NCBI RefSeq assembly: GCF_015461845.1
Contig: NZ_JACOPW010000004.1
Coordinates: 1 to 64,000, forward strand
Source of the DNA: Pseudomonas mucoides
GTDB taxonomy: Bacteria > Pseudomonadota > Gammaproteobacteria > Pseudomonadales > Pseudomonadaceae
Length of the DNA stretch: 64,000 nucleotides
Reading direction: 5' to 3'
The first letter of the stretch is position 1. Each line of letters starts with the position of its first letter. Position numbers and translations under genes: made by a program. The notes below the pieces were generated by a model that had not been told where the DNA came from, did no database searches, and saw only the letters and a program-made list of their open reading frames with translations. This document shows, one piece after another, positions 42,987 through 51,691 of this stretch.

Positions 42987-43114
42987 ACTCTAGTGCTTAC
43001 TCCTCAGGTTGCCAATCCGGCCAGGCAACTGTTTTTCATTGATCTGCGGGCTTTTTCGAAAAAGCACGGTCCTCGGACCGCACAAAAGCCGAATATATCA
43101 GCGCGCAAAAATTA

Positions 43115-44176
43115 TTAATCATCCACGGCGTCAAGGAACTCGTCTACCACGGGCATTTCGCCCAATCGTGACGGAATATTTAAACCGAAGTGCAAATACG
43201 CATGCCGGGTCACCACTCGCCCCCGCGGGGTGCGCATGATGTAGCCCTGCTGGATCAGGTACGGCTCCAGCACGTCTTCAATGGTGTGGCGTTCTTCACT
43301 GATGGCCGCGGCCAGGCTGTCCACTCCGACCGGCCCGCCGTCGAACTTCTCGATCATGGTCAACAGCAGACGTCGGTCCTGGTGGTCGAAACCACGTTCG
43401 TCGACATCCAGCAGGTTCAACGCGAGGTCGGCAATCGGCTTGGTGATATGGCCCTTGGCGCGCACCTCGGCGAAATCGCGCACCCGTCGCAACAACCGGT
43501 TGGCGATCCGCGGCGTACCGCGGGCACGTCGGGCGATTTCGAAGGCACCTTCCGGGTCCAGCGGCAAACCAAGGATGCTCGCCGAACGGCTGACAATCGT
43601 CGCCAGGTCCGCGGTGCTGTAGAACTCCAGGCGCTGGACGATACCGAAGCGGTCGCGCAAGGGGTTGGTCAACATGCCCGCACGGGTCGTTGCACCGACG
43701 AGGGTAAAGGGTGGCAAATCAAGCTTGATCGAACGCGCGGCCGGCCCTTCGCCGATCATGATGTCGAGCTGGAAATCTTCCATGGCCGGGTACAGCACTT
43801 CTTCGACAATCGGCGACAGGCGATGGATTTCGTCGATGAACAGCACGTCGTGGGGTTCAAGGTTGGTCAACAGCGCTGCCAGGTCGCCCGGACGTTCCAG
43901 AACAGGACCCGATGTGCTCTTGATCGACACGCCCATTTCCTGGGCGATGATGTTCGCCAGAGTGGTTTTACCCAGGCCCGGCGGACCGAAGATCAGCGTG
44001 TGATCCAGCGACTCGTTGCGCCCACGGGCGGCCTGGATGAACAACTCCATTTGCTCGCGAACGGTCGGCTGGCCGATGTATTCGGCCAGACTGACAGGAC
44101 GAATCGCCCGGTCCTGGACTTCCTCGCGGTCACGGGGACCTGGCGTGGCGGCTATCAGACGATCAGCTTCAATCAC
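43115..44176 (-). CDS. ruvB: Holliday junction branch-migration ATPase RuvB
   Basis: AAA+ motor that drives branch migration with RuvA, 353 residues. Walker A is GPPGLGKTTLA, Walker B FIDEIHRL, sensor GATTRAG, and a C-terminal winged helix follows. It starts directly after ruvA (adjacent stop/start) on the same strand. Length is normal. Confidence 0.97.
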   Translation of the reverse strand: MIEADRLIAATPGPRDREEVQDRAIRPVSLAEYIGQPTVREQMELFIQAARGRNESLDHTLIFGPPGLGKTTLANIIAQEMGVSIKSTSGPVLERPGDLAALLTNLEPHDVLFIDEIHRLSPIVEEVLYPAMEDFQLDIMIGEGPAARSIKLDLPPFTLVGATTRAGMLTNPLRDRFGIVQRLEFYSTADLATIVSRSASILGLPLDPEGAFEIARRARGTPRIANRLLRRVRDFAEVRAKGHITKPIADLALNLLDVDERGFDHQDRRLLLTMIEKFDGGPVGVDSLAAAISEERHTIEDVLEPYLIQQGYIMRTPRGRVVTRHAYLHFGLNIPSRLGEMPVVDEFLDAVDD

Positions 44177-44794
44177 TTAAATCATTCCCTTCAGGGCACG
44201 ACGAATCAGGTCTTCACTGCTCAAGCCTTTCTCCTTGATCGCGGAAATAGCCTTGCTGGCCTCCTGCGGCTTGTAGCCCAAGGAAATCAGCGCACTGACC
44301 GCATCGTTTTCAGCGGTGGCGATCGGCGCCGGCGCATCTGGCCCGCCCGGCTGGTTGGGAACCAGCGCGAACATCGCAGGTACGGTTTCCCACGCCTTGA
44401 AGCGGTCCTTGAGTTCCACCAGCAAACGTTCAGCCGTCTTCTTGCCCACGCCCGGCACCTTGGTCAGCGCCGAGGTGTCCTGGGACTGTACGCAACGGAC
44501 CAACTCATCGACTTCCAGACTGGACATCAAGGCCAGCGCCAATTTCGGCCCTACACCATTGAGACGGATCAGCTCGCGAAAAAAGTCTCGCTCACGCTTG
44601 CCGAAGAAGCCATAGAGTAACTGCGCGTCTTCGCGTACGACCAAGTGGGTGTGCAAGGTCAGCGGTTCACCGACCGACGGCAAGCGATACAGCGTGGTCA
44701 TGGGCACTTCCAGCTCATACCCCAGACCGTTTACATCCAGAATCAGGTGCGGTGGCTGTTTTTCAGCCAGTGTGCCGCGCAAGCGTCCAATCAC
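44177..44794 (-). CDS. ruvA: Holliday junction DNA-binding protein RuvA
   Basis: Tetramer that holds the four-way junction, 205 residues. An OB-fold N-terminal domain (MIGRLRGTLAEK) is followed by two helix-hairpin-helix motifs (LIRLNGVGPKLALAL and LTKVPGVGKKTAERL) and a C-terminal RuvB-binding three-helix domain (SLGYKPQEASKAI). It is between ruvC and ruvB, in the usual order ruvC-ruvA-ruvB. Confidence 0.97.
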   Translation of the reverse strand: MIGRLRGTLAEKQPPHLILDVNGLGYELEVPMTTLYRLPSVGEPLTLHTHLVVREDAQLLYGFFGKRERDFFRELIRLNGVGPKLALALMSSLEVDELVRCVQSQDTSALTKVPGVGKKTAERLLVELKDRFKAWETVPAMFALVPNQPGGPDAPAPIATAENDAVSALISLGYKPQEASKAISAIKEKGLSSEDLIRRALKGMI

Positions 44795-44910
44795 GTTACA
44801 GATCCTTGAGCGTTGGCCAGATCAATGCCTGGCGACCGACAGAGCAAGGGTTCGCGTCGACAACACAGACACGAAGACCCTCATTCCATAAAAAATGATT
44901 GCTGATGCTA

Positions 44911-45435
44911 TCAGAGACGCAGGCGCCCGCCACGACTGCGTGCCGTCCCCAGGCCATGGGGCAGCAGACTGGAACGGGTGTGCGCATGGCAAATGGCGAT
45001 GGCCAGGGCGTCAGAAGCATCGATTTGCGGTTTGCTGGTCAATTTCAGCATGTGCATGACCATCATTTGCACCTGTTCTTTGTTCGCCGCACCGGTGCCG
45101 GTCACTGCCTGTTTGACCTGGGTCGCGGTGTACTCGGCGATTTCCAGGCTTTCTTCGGCACCGGCAACGATGGCCGCGCCGCGCGCCTGACCCAGCTTCA
45201 GTGCAGAGTCGGCATTGCGCGCCATGAAGACTTTTTCGATGCCCATGGTGACCGGGCCGTATGTCTGGATGATTTCACGCACGCCGCGATAAACGATTTG
45301 CAGACGCTCATGCAATTCTCCCGAGCCGGTACGAATGCAGCCCGAGGCCACATACACACAGCCACGCCCGGTATCGCGCACCACGCCATAACCGGTAATA
45401 CGCGAACCGGGGTCGATACCTAGAATTAAAGTCAT
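44911..45435 (-). CDS. ruvC: Holliday junction resolvase RuvC
   Basis: Endonuclease that cuts Holliday junctions symmetrically, 174 residues. The RNase H-like fold starts with LGIDPGSRITGYGV (catalytic Asp7), the second catalytic acid is in the MGIEKVFMA segment, and the C-terminal acids are in DASDALAIAICHAH. It is downstream of yebC, with a small hairpin between them, and 116 bp upstream of ruvA. Confidence 0.97.
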   Translation of the reverse strand: MTLILGIDPGSRITGYGVVRDTGRGCVYVASGCIRTGSGELHERLQIVYRGVREIIQTYGPVTMGIEKVFMARNADSALKLGQARGAAIVAGAEESLEIAEYTATQVKQAVTGTGAANKEQVQMMVMHMLKLTSKPQIDASDALAIAICHAHTRSSLLPHGLGTARSRGGRLRL

Positions 45436-45483
45436 AACGCCTGCGGGTTAGGTAAGAGCACTTCAATACAGCAAACACCAACA

Positions 45484-45501
45484 GTGGGAGCTGACTCCCA
45501 C
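45484..45501. terminator. Hairpin between yebC and ruvC
   Basis: GTGGGAG and CTCCCAC form a 7-bp stem with loop CTGA. It resembles the tip of a REP. The following T-run is poor on both strands, so it is at most a weak attenuator. Confidence 0.4.
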
Positions 45502-45519
45502 CTTTGATCTTAGTCACCC

Positions 45520-46266
45520 TTAACCGAGTTGCGCGGCTACCGATTCCGGGATGTCCGCGTTGGAATAGACGTTCTGCACATCATCCAGGTCTTCAAGCAT
45601 GTCGATCAGCTTGAGCACCTTCTCGGCGCCTTCCAGGTCCAGTTCGGCGCTGGTGGTCGGCAACATGACGATTTCAGCGTCGTCGCCTTTGAACCCGGCC
45701 GCTTCCAGCGCATTGCGCACGGAATAGAACCCGGCGAACGAGGTGAACACATCAATGGAACCGTCTTCGTGGGTGACCACGTCATCGGCGTCGGCTTCCA
45801 TCGCCGCTTCGATCAGCGCGTCTTCATCAACGCCTGGCGCGAAGGAAATCTGCCCTTTACGCTCGAACAGATAAGCCACGGAACCGTCGGTGCCGAGGTT
45901 GCCGCCACATTTGCTGAACGCGTGGCGGACTGCCGCTGCGGTGCGATTACGGTTATCGGTCATGCACTCGACCATCACCGCCACGCCACCCGGGCCGTAG
46001 CCTTCGTAACTCAGCTCGACCATGTCGTCGGTGTCGGCAGCGCCGGCACCGCGCGCAACGGCGCGGTCAATGATGTCGCGACTCATGTTCGCGCCAAGGG
46101 CCTTGTCCAGCGCCAGACGCAGGCGCGGGTTGGAGCCCGGATCACCGCCACCCTGTCGGGCAGCAACGGTCAGTTCACGAATCCACTTGGTGAAAATCTT
46201 GCCCTTCTTGGCATCCTGACGTTCTTTGCGGTGCTTGATGTTCGCCCACTTGGAATGACCCGCCAT
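45520..46266 (-). CDS. yebC: YebC/PmpR-family transcriptional regulator
   Basis: Cytoplasmic protein of 248 residues, family TACO1/YebC. MAGHSKWANIKHRKERQDAKK marks the start (ATG 46264-46266), and SYEGYGPGGVA is the conserved mid-domain. Some members regulate transcription (PmpR acts on quorum-sensing genes in P. aeruginosa), and recent work assigns others to translation of proline stretches. It is between aspS and ruvC, as in other gammaproteobacteria. Separated from aspS by a terminator. Confidence 0.94.
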   Translation of the reverse strand: MAGHSKWANIKHRKERQDAKKGKIFTKWIRELTVAARQGGGDPGSNPRLRLALDKALGANMSRDIIDRAVARGAGAADTDDMVELSYEGYGPGGVAVMVECMTDNRNRTAAAVRHAFSKCGGNLGTDGSVAYLFERKGQISFAPGVDEDALIEAAMEADADDVVTHEDGSIDVFTSFAGFYSVRNALEAAGFKGDDAEIVMLPTTSAELDLEGAEKVLKLIDMLEDLDDVQNVYSNADIPESVAAQLG

Positions 46267-46345
46267 AACTCGCTCCGAATTCTCTTTGAAACATTGCCCG
46301 CCACACTCAGTGTCGGCCAGCAACCAAAAAATCTCGACTTAAAGA

Positions 46346-46373
46346 AAAGGCGCACCCAAAAGGATGCGCCTTT
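46346..46373 (-). terminator. Terminator after aspS
   Basis: AAAGGCGCA and TGCGCCTTT form a 9-bp stem around a 10-nt loop; the minus strand continues TTCTTTAA, giving a T-rich tail. It lies between aspS and yebC. Confidence 0.82.
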
Positions 46374-46383
46374 GCGGTCAGCC

Positions 46384-48159
46384 TTACTCAGCCTTTGGCG
46401 TTTCGCGCAGACGAATGTGCAGTTCGCGCAATGCCTTGGCATCCACCTGACCCGGTGCCTGAGTCATGACGTCCGCCGCGCTCTGGGTTTTCGGGAAGGC
46501 AATTACTTCACGGATCGACTGGGCGCCAGTCATCAGCATCACCAGACGGTCCAGACCGAAGGCCAGGCCACCGTGTGGCGGCGCGCCGTACTTCAGGGCG
46601 TCGAGCAGGAAGCCGAACTTCTCTTCCTGTTCCGCTTCGTTGATGCCCAGCAGGCGGAATACGGTCTGCTGCATTTCCTTGCGGTGGATACGGATCGAAC
46701 CGCCACCCAACTCGGTGCCGTTCAGCACCATGTCGTAGGCACGGGACAGAGCGGTCGCCGGGTTGGCTTCCAGTTCTTCCGGAGTGCACTTCGGCGCGGT
46801 GAACGGGTGGTGCAAGGCGGTGAAGCTGCCGTCGTCGTTCTCTTCGAACATCGGGAAATCGACGACCCACATGGGTGCCCACTTGCAGGTCAGCAGGTTC
46901 AAATCGTTACCGACCTTGATCCGCAGCGCGCCCAGGGCTTCGCTGACGATCTTGGCTTTGTCGGCACCGAAGAACACGATGTCGCCGTCAACCGCGCCAA
47001 CGCGATCGAGGATCACATTGAGGTTGGCTTCAGGGATGTTCTTGACGATCGGCGATTGCAGACCTTCAACGCCTTTGGCGCGCTCGTTGACCTTGATGTA
47101 CGCCAGGCCCTTGGCACCGTAGATACCGACGAACTTGGTGTAGTCGTCGATCTGCTTGCGCGGCATGCTCGCAGCGCCAGGAACGCGCAACGCGGCAATG
47201 CGGCATTTCGGGTCGTTGGCCGGGCCGCTGAACACCTTGAAGTCGACTTCTTTCAGTTGATCTTCAACGTCAACCAGTTCCAGCGGGTTACGCAGGTCCG
47301 GCTTGTCGGAACCGTAACGACGCATGGCTTCTGCGAAGGTCATGTGCGGGAAGTCGCCGAATTCCAGGTCCAGCACTTCCTTGAACAGGTTGCGGATCAT
47401 TTTTTCGGTGATGCCCATGATCTCGTTTTCATCGAGGAAGCTGGTCTCGATGTCGATCTGGGTGAATTCCGGCTGGCGATCAGCCCGCAAGTCTTCGTCG
47501 CGGAAGCACTTGGCGATCTGGTAGTAACGGTCGAAGCCAGCCACCATCAGCAGTTGCTTGAACAGCTGTGGCGATTGCGGCAAGGCGAAGAACGAACCGG
47601 CGTGAGTACGGCTCGGCACCAGGTAGTCGCGAGCACCTTCAGGGGTCGCGCGGGTCAGGATCGGCGTCTCGACGTCAAGGAAGCCGTTCTCGTCCAGGAA
47701 ACGACGGATGCTGGTGGTCATGCGCGAACGCAGACGCAGCTTCTCGGCCATTTCCGGACGACGCAGGTCAAGGAAGCGATAGCGCAGACGGGTTTCTTCG
47801 CCGACATCGGAGAACTCGTTCAGCGGGAACGGCGGGGTTTCCGACTCGTTCAGCACTTCCAGTTCGTAGCCGAGGACTTCGATCATGCCCGACGCCATGT
47901 TGGCGTTGGTAGCACCGGCCGGACGCAGGCGAACCTTGCCGGTGATCTTCACGACGTACTCGCTGCGCACGCGATCGGCGGCAGCGAAGGATTCAGCGCG
48001 GTCCGGGTCGAACACCACCTGGGCCAGACCGTCACGATCACGGATATCGAGGAAAATCACCCCACCGTGGTCACGGCGACGGTGAACCCAACCGCAAAGA
48101 GTAATTTCCTGGCCTTCCAGGCTTTCGTTCAGTTGGCCGCAATAATGGCTGCGCATCAT
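46384..48159 (-). CDS. aspS: Aspartyl-tRNA synthetase (likely non-discriminating)
   Basis: Charges tRNA-Asp, and probably also tRNA-Asn for later amidation. It has 591 residues, normal for bacterial AspRS with the GAD insertion domain. The N-terminal OB-fold is GWVHRRRDHGG, class II motif 2 is FRDEDLRADRQPEFTQ, and motif 3 is GLAFGLDRLVM. His31 is the residue reported to relax tRNA specificity in the P. aeruginosa enzyme. I chose the ATG at 48157-48159 (MMRSHYCG). The in-frame extension to 48252 is leader. Confidence 0.97.
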   Translation of the reverse strand: MMRSHYCGQLNESLEGQEITLCGWVHRRRDHGGVIFLDIRDRDGLAQVVFDPDRAESFAAADRVRSEYVVKITGKVRLRPAGATNANMASGMIEVLGYELEVLNESETPPFPLNEFSDVGEETRLRYRFLDLRRPEMAEKLRLRSRMTTSIRRFLDENGFLDVETPILTRATPEGARDYLVPSRTHAGSFFALPQSPQLFKQLLMVAGFDRYYQIAKCFRDEDLRADRQPEFTQIDIETSFLDENEIMGITEKMIRNLFKEVLDLEFGDFPHMTFAEAMRRYGSDKPDLRNPLELVDVEDQLKEVDFKVFSGPANDPKCRIAALRVPGAASMPRKQIDDYTKFVGIYGAKGLAYIKVNERAKGVEGLQSPIVKNIPEANLNVILDRVGAVDGDIVFFGADKAKIVSEALGALRIKVGNDLNLLTCKWAPMWVVDFPMFEENDDGSFTALHHPFTAPKCTPEELEANPATALSRAYDMVLNGTELGGGSIRIHRKEMQQTVFRLLGINEAEQEEKFGFLLDALKYGAPPHGGLAFGLDRLVMLMTGAQSIREVIAFPKTQSAADVMTQAPGQVDAKALRELHIRLRETPKAE

Positions 48160-48278
48160 GGTAGTGGTTTCACTTCTCGTAATTCGAAATTCGGTTGGAG
48201 TCCTGCCCATCCTGCCCTTGTTAAAGGTGCCTGATGGTGCAAGCGCTCTCACGTGTCGTTCAACTCAGGCCCTAGACC

Positions 48279-48500
48279 CTAGTCAGCTTTGTCGCCGCCG
48301 GCCAGGTTCTTCTTCGAGCCGGTCTTGAAATCGGTTTCGTACCAGCCGGTGCCGCTGAGGCGGAAACCTGGCATGGACAGCATCTTTTTCAGCTCTGGCG
48401 CCTGGCAGGCAGGGCAGTCGACCAGCGGTGCTACGCTGATCTTTTGAATGGCTTCCAACTGATGACCACAGGAAGCACATTGATAGTCGTACATCGGCAT
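48279..48500 (-). CDS. FmdB-family zinc-ribbon protein
   Basis: Small protein of 73 residues. CASCGH and CPAC form two C-x2-C knuckles that likely bind zinc in the first 35 residues, followed by MPGFRLSGTGWYETDFK, the typical FmdB C-terminus. Function unknown; some relatives are annotated as putative regulatory proteins. I chose the ATG at 48498-48500 (MPMYDYQC). It is just upstream of aspS on the same strand and probably shares its transcript. Confidence 0.86.
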   Translation of the reverse strand: MPMYDYQCASCGHQLEAIQKISVAPLVDCPACQAPELKKMLSMPGFRLSGTGWYETDFKTGSKKNLAGGDKAD

Positions 48501-48638
48501 GGGGGTTGTCTCGGCGATCAGATTGCTACCGCGCACGCTGGGTTTTGCGGCAAAGAGCGGGATTATATCCATTAAATGCAGCCTGTGCAGCCGTAAGACT
48601 GCACAGACTGACACTCAGTCCATTACGCCGCTCTGCGA

Positions 48639-48962
48639 CTAAGGTGTCGCAACGCAGCCCCCTTCCTTCAAGCTGCGCACGACGCAGACAACCCGCACCA
48701 GCCCGGTGAAGTTCTTGACCCCGCCGTGACGCAAATGCACTTCGCGGTCCACATGGGACAACAGCGCACTGACCGAACAGCAATTGACCCTGGCCATATC
48801 GCCCAAAATATCCCAATAGACCTGCTCAAGCCGCAAGCAGGTCGCAAAACCATTCAAACGCACAGAGCGGGATAAAGGCCGGGCCAATCCCATATCAAAT
48901 TCACTGACGAACGGATCAACCCTGATCTCCCTCCCCTCGCCTGGCCTGTCTTCGTAAACCAT
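48639..48962 (-). CDS. Ribbon-helix-helix domain protein
   Basis: Protein of 107 residues. The segment RSVRLNGFATCLRLEQVYWDILGDMA followed by VSALLSHVDREVHLR resembles the RHH_4 ribbon-helix-helix family, whose members are small DNA-binding proteins with Arg/Ser beta strands. The N-terminus is acidic and the C-terminus is VVRSLKEGG. Target and role are unknown. It is leftward; a 541-bp gene-free interval lies upstream of it and faces the membrane cold-shock gene, so control of a divergent promoter is conceivable. Confidence 0.7.
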   Translation of the reverse strand: MVYEDRPGEGREIRVDPFVSEFDMGLARPLSRSVRLNGFATCLRLEQVYWDILGDMARVNCCSVSALLSHVDREVHLRHGGVKNFTGLVRVVCVVRSLKEGGCVATP

Positions 48963-49503
48963 ATCGCTGACACTCCTTTGTCATTCCTTGCCTTCTATCA
49001 AGAGCTACATCTGTTGTGTTGCCTTATAAAAGCGCAGGCGCAAAGGGATATCCAGATGACTTTATGACCATCGACGTAGGATAAGCCAACAGTTGACAGG
49101 GGATCATGGAGCCCGTCCTAGGCCGGCCATTTTCCTACATGATCAAGCGCGATTTACCACGCGCAAAAGAGACTCTAAGAAGCAAAACGGCAAAGGGTCG
49201 GCGGCGGGCACGGCGACCTCGTCCTTAATAGAAGAAAGCCGCGCACAACAAACCTGCCAACACCCCACCGCCCCGAATGACGCACCGACCTGCGACAAAT
49301 CAACCTCCCAGGCACCGCCGGACTGCCTGATTTGAGTAGCTGCAGGCTTTGCTGTTAAATAGACAGTGTGTCGCGACCGCCTATTTTTCGGGGGCTGCGC
49401 ATAGGCTGATACCGAATACGTGCCCAACGCCTCTTATTGTTCCGAAGCGAACCGTATTCCATCAGCTCTTCCTCGTGATCCGTCTTAACGTGAGTTAATC
49501 AAA
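48963..49503. other. Gene-free interval between the RHH and membrane cold-shock genes
   Basis: No supported gene. A TTGACA hexamer near 49093 has no good -10 partner. Short ORFs here have poor codon use. AT content is not unusual. In P. aeruginosa a Dps-like gene lies near this position; none is seen here. Confidence 0.5.
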
Positions 49504-50106
49504 ATGTTGAAAATCGTCCACCTGCTAACGGGCGCAGCGGCCCTGCTGCTGTCCTTCATCCCCAGCCTGCGAGCTGAAGCGGTCCCTTACCTGCAACAAC
49601 CCGATGCACTGTACCTGGCCTTTTTCGGCCTGCTGAACCTCACCCTTGCTCCTGTTATCCCTTACTGGAACAAAGGCCCTCGTCACCAACTGCAAAACCT
49701 GGTCAGCGTTCTGCTGGTACTGGCCGTCCTCCTGCAAATCCTGACATTGCTCGCGCCGATGCCCGTCATCGCCGGTCAACCTGCCGTCCTGTTCAGCCTG
49801 GTCGCAGCCATGGCCGCCGTGTTACTGCACCTGGGCGTCAGCTTCTACAAATCGTCACCAGCCGCCGCCTCGCCAAGCTATGACATGAGCAACCGCGATA
49901 CCGGCACCGTCAAGTGGTTCAACACCTCCAAAGGCTTCGGCTTTATTTCCCGCGATTCCGGCGATGATATTTTCGTGCATTTCCGCGCTATTCGTGGCGA
50001 GGGTCACCGCGTTCTGGTCGAAGGCCAGCGCGTGGAATTCTCTGTGATGAACCGTGACAAAGGCCTGCAAGCCGAAGATGTGATCGCCGCACTGCCGCGT
50101 CGCTGA
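49504..50106 (+). CDS. Membrane-anchored cold-shock domain protein
   Basis: Protein of 200 residues. Residues 1-115 form three to four hydrophobic segments (LTGAAALLLSFIPSL, LYLAFFGLLNLTLAPVI, LVSVLLVLAVLLQIL, VLFSLVAAMAAVLLHLG), followed by a cold-shock domain (about 132-198) with KGFGFIS and IFVHFRAI RNP motifs. The nucleic-acid-binding domain is therefore probably tethered to the inner membrane. P. aeruginosa has a similar gene near slyX and aspS. Function is unknown. Terminated by a strong hairpin. Confidence 0.87.
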   Translation: MLKIVHLLTGAAALLLSFIPSLRAEAVPYLQQPDALYLAFFGLLNLTLAPVIPYWNKGPRHQLQNLVSVLLVLAVLLQILTLLAPMPVIAGQPAVLFSLVAAMAAVLLHLGVSFYKSSPAAASPSYDMSNRDTGTVKWFNTSKGFGFISRDSGDDIFVHFRAIRGEGHRVLVEGQRVEFSVMNRDKGLQAEDVIAALPRR

Positions 50107-50116
50107 TTCAAAGGCT

Positions 50117-50155
50117 AAAAAAAACCGCGAACAGCCAGGCTGTTCGCGGTTTTTT
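50117..50155. terminator. Bidirectional terminator between the cold-shock gene and slyX
   Basis: AACCGCGAACAG and CTGTTCGCGGTT form a 12-bp perfect stem with a short loop, flanked by A-runs on the left and TTTTTT on the right. Works for both converging genes. Confidence 0.92.
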
Positions 50156-50180
50156 ATTGGCTGCTTCTTTATCAAAAAAG

Positions 50181-50387
50181 TCAGTAATGCGGCGGCGGTG
50201 CTTCTTCTTCGAAGGTTTCGAACTGCCCGGCCATTTCTTCCTGGCGCTTGAGCAGTGCTGCCATTTGCAGCTGCAGGCGTTCAACGGCTCGCTGCTGCGT
50301 CGCCAGCACATCACTCAATGACTGGATGGTGTCATCCTGAAACGCCAACTGACTCTCCAGATCGGTAACGCGATCTTCCAGGCTCAT
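50181..50387 (-). CDS. slyX: SlyX family protein
   Basis: Small coiled-coil protein of 68 residues. MSLEDRVTDLESQLAFQDDTIQ starts the heptad pattern, and the Pro-rich tail PPPHY is the classic C-terminus. Function is unknown. It is 3 bp downstream of the HIT gene and probably co-transcribed with it. Confidence 0.93.
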   Translation of the reverse strand: MSLEDRVTDLESQLAFQDDTIQSLSDVLATQQRAVERLQLQMAALLKRQEEMAGQFETFEEEAPPPHY

Positions 50388-50390
50388 GAT

Positions 50391-50816
50391 TCAACCCTCC
50401 AGAAACGTAAAGTCTTCGGCTAACACCAAACGCAGCCGCTCGCGAATCGCAGCGATCTGGCCTGCATCATAGGGTTTGGCCGGCACCTTGCCCCAGACCG
50501 GCGCAGGCCAGGCGGCGTCTTCGCGTTTGCGCACGATCACATGCATGTGCAACTGGCTGACGACATTACCCAGCGCCGCAATATTCAGCTTGTCAGCGTC
50601 GAACGCATCCTTGAGCGTTTCCGCCAGCGCGGTTGTCTCCTGCCAGAGCTGTTGCTGCTCGGCGACACCCAACTGAAATATCTCGCTGATATCGTCGCGA
50701 CGAGGCACCAGGATGAACCAGGGGTAATTCGAGTCATTGGACAACAGCAACCGGCAGAGCGGGAAATCCCCGATCGGTAGCGTGTCTTGTTGAAGCCGTG
50801 GATCTAAAGCGAACAC
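50391..50816 (-). CDS. HIT-domain nucleotide-binding protein
   Basis: Protein of 141 residues, histidine-triad superfamily hydrolase or transferase. The triad appears as QLHMHVIVRK with His spacing H-x-H. I chose a GTG start at 50814-50816 (read as MFALDPRLQ), because GGGAG lies 8 bp upstream and homology begins there; the longer ATG-initiated frame to 51134 has no supporting similarity. It is upstream of slyX, in the order seen near oprD in P. aeruginosa. Substrate not predictable. Confidence 0.86.
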   Translation of the reverse strand: MFALDPRLQQDTLPIGDFPLCRLLLSNDSNYPWFILVPRRDDISEIFQLGVAEQQQLWQETTALAETLKDAFDADKLNIAALGNVVSQLHMHVIVRKREDAAWPAPVWGKVPAKPYDAGQIAAIRERLRLVLAEDFTFLEG

Positions 50817-51691
50817 TGTGCGCACTCCCGCCTGGTTCTCATTTTTCAGCTTAGCGCCCCTCCCGAGGGACGGCGCGCCAAGCGACAGGACGGCAGCATA
50901 CCTGCGAACGGGTCTCTCTTCACGGCCAGACACGCGCCCCGCCATGAGACATTTTTTGCCAGAACGCACCATTACAGGACCAACGCTCCGGCCAAAACCG
51001 CCGAAATGACTGATTAACAACGATGTGTTCGATTCAGACAAATAACAACACTGGATGAATTCAGCACAGTGATTCAAATTTTTTGCACCAAAAGCGCACA
51101 GCTCGTCTACGCTGAGTCGGTCAGCATCCGCCATCTACTCACTTTTGGGGTGAACCGGTAACGTTTTTGGTTGTCACGGCACCGAGCCGGAGGCTGGAAC
51201 ACGATGCAAACCTGGCGTCAAGCCCGAACAAAACGTGCTTGAAACGCCCGGTTTTATGAGGTTTTTACAGGTATAGACAAGCAGGCAGAAAAAAACAGCA
51301 ACAAAATTCTGTTTTGTGCACGCTTGTTGCATTCACACCCACATCGCCTTGGATGTCTCTGCTGGAAGTGGGGGCCTCAAGGCAAATAAAAACAGCGGCA
51401 GGGTTGCCCGATGGAGATTCAGACGTTTCACCAAGGACTCTTTTTACCGATGTTCAAGCCCCGGAAAACAACGTTAAAGTTGCCGGTCCTCTTGCATTGA
51501 GGCTGTAAATTTGCGACATCTACCAAGCTGTTTGCGACAGGGTCGTAAAGAAGCTGAAAGGTTAGATACGCAAGTATCGCCAACATGGTCGGCGTGATAT
51601 AAGTTTGCGCCGACACAAAAAGAAAGAGCCGCCCAGATAATAAAACAGGTGGGACGGCAGTACTCTTCTAAAACCAAAGGAGCAAATCACG
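50817..51691. other. Gene-free region upstream of oprD
   Basis: 875 bp without a supported gene between the divergent HIT gene and oprD. It contains the ArgR-like half-site pair listed separately, several A/T-rich stretches (for example near 51285-51310) and short ORFs with poor coding character. It probably holds a long regulatory region for oprD. Confidence 0.5.
51513..51539 (-). promoter_or_regulatory. ArgR-like half-site pair upstream of oprD
   Basis: On the minus strand TGTCGC occurs twice, at 51539-51534 and 51518-51513, exactly 21 bp apart, which is the repeat length of Pseudomonas ArgR operators (TGTCGC-N8-AA-N5). The downstream AA is not perfect. ArgR mediates arginine induction of oprD in P. 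aeruginosa. Confidence 0.5.

Noticed and set aside
45529..48234. 901-codon open frame on the plus strand, antisense to aspS and yebC
   Set aside because: It is a frame shadow caused by GC-rich codon bias of the real genes; the translation has no recognisable domain and no ribosome-binding site.
49021..49130. Several GGA trinucleotides suggesting an Rsm-type small RNA
   Set aside because: No GacA box, no terminator and no stem-presented GGA motifs that I could confirm.
49093..49335. 80-codon open frame in the RHH to cold-shock interval
   Set aside because: Low-complexity Thr/Ser/Gln composition, no ribosome-binding site, and no conservation that I recognise.
50817..51134. N-terminal extension of the HIT protein to an upstream ATG
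   Set aside because: Homology begins at the GTG at 50816, which has a well-spaced GGGAG; the extension has no HIT features.
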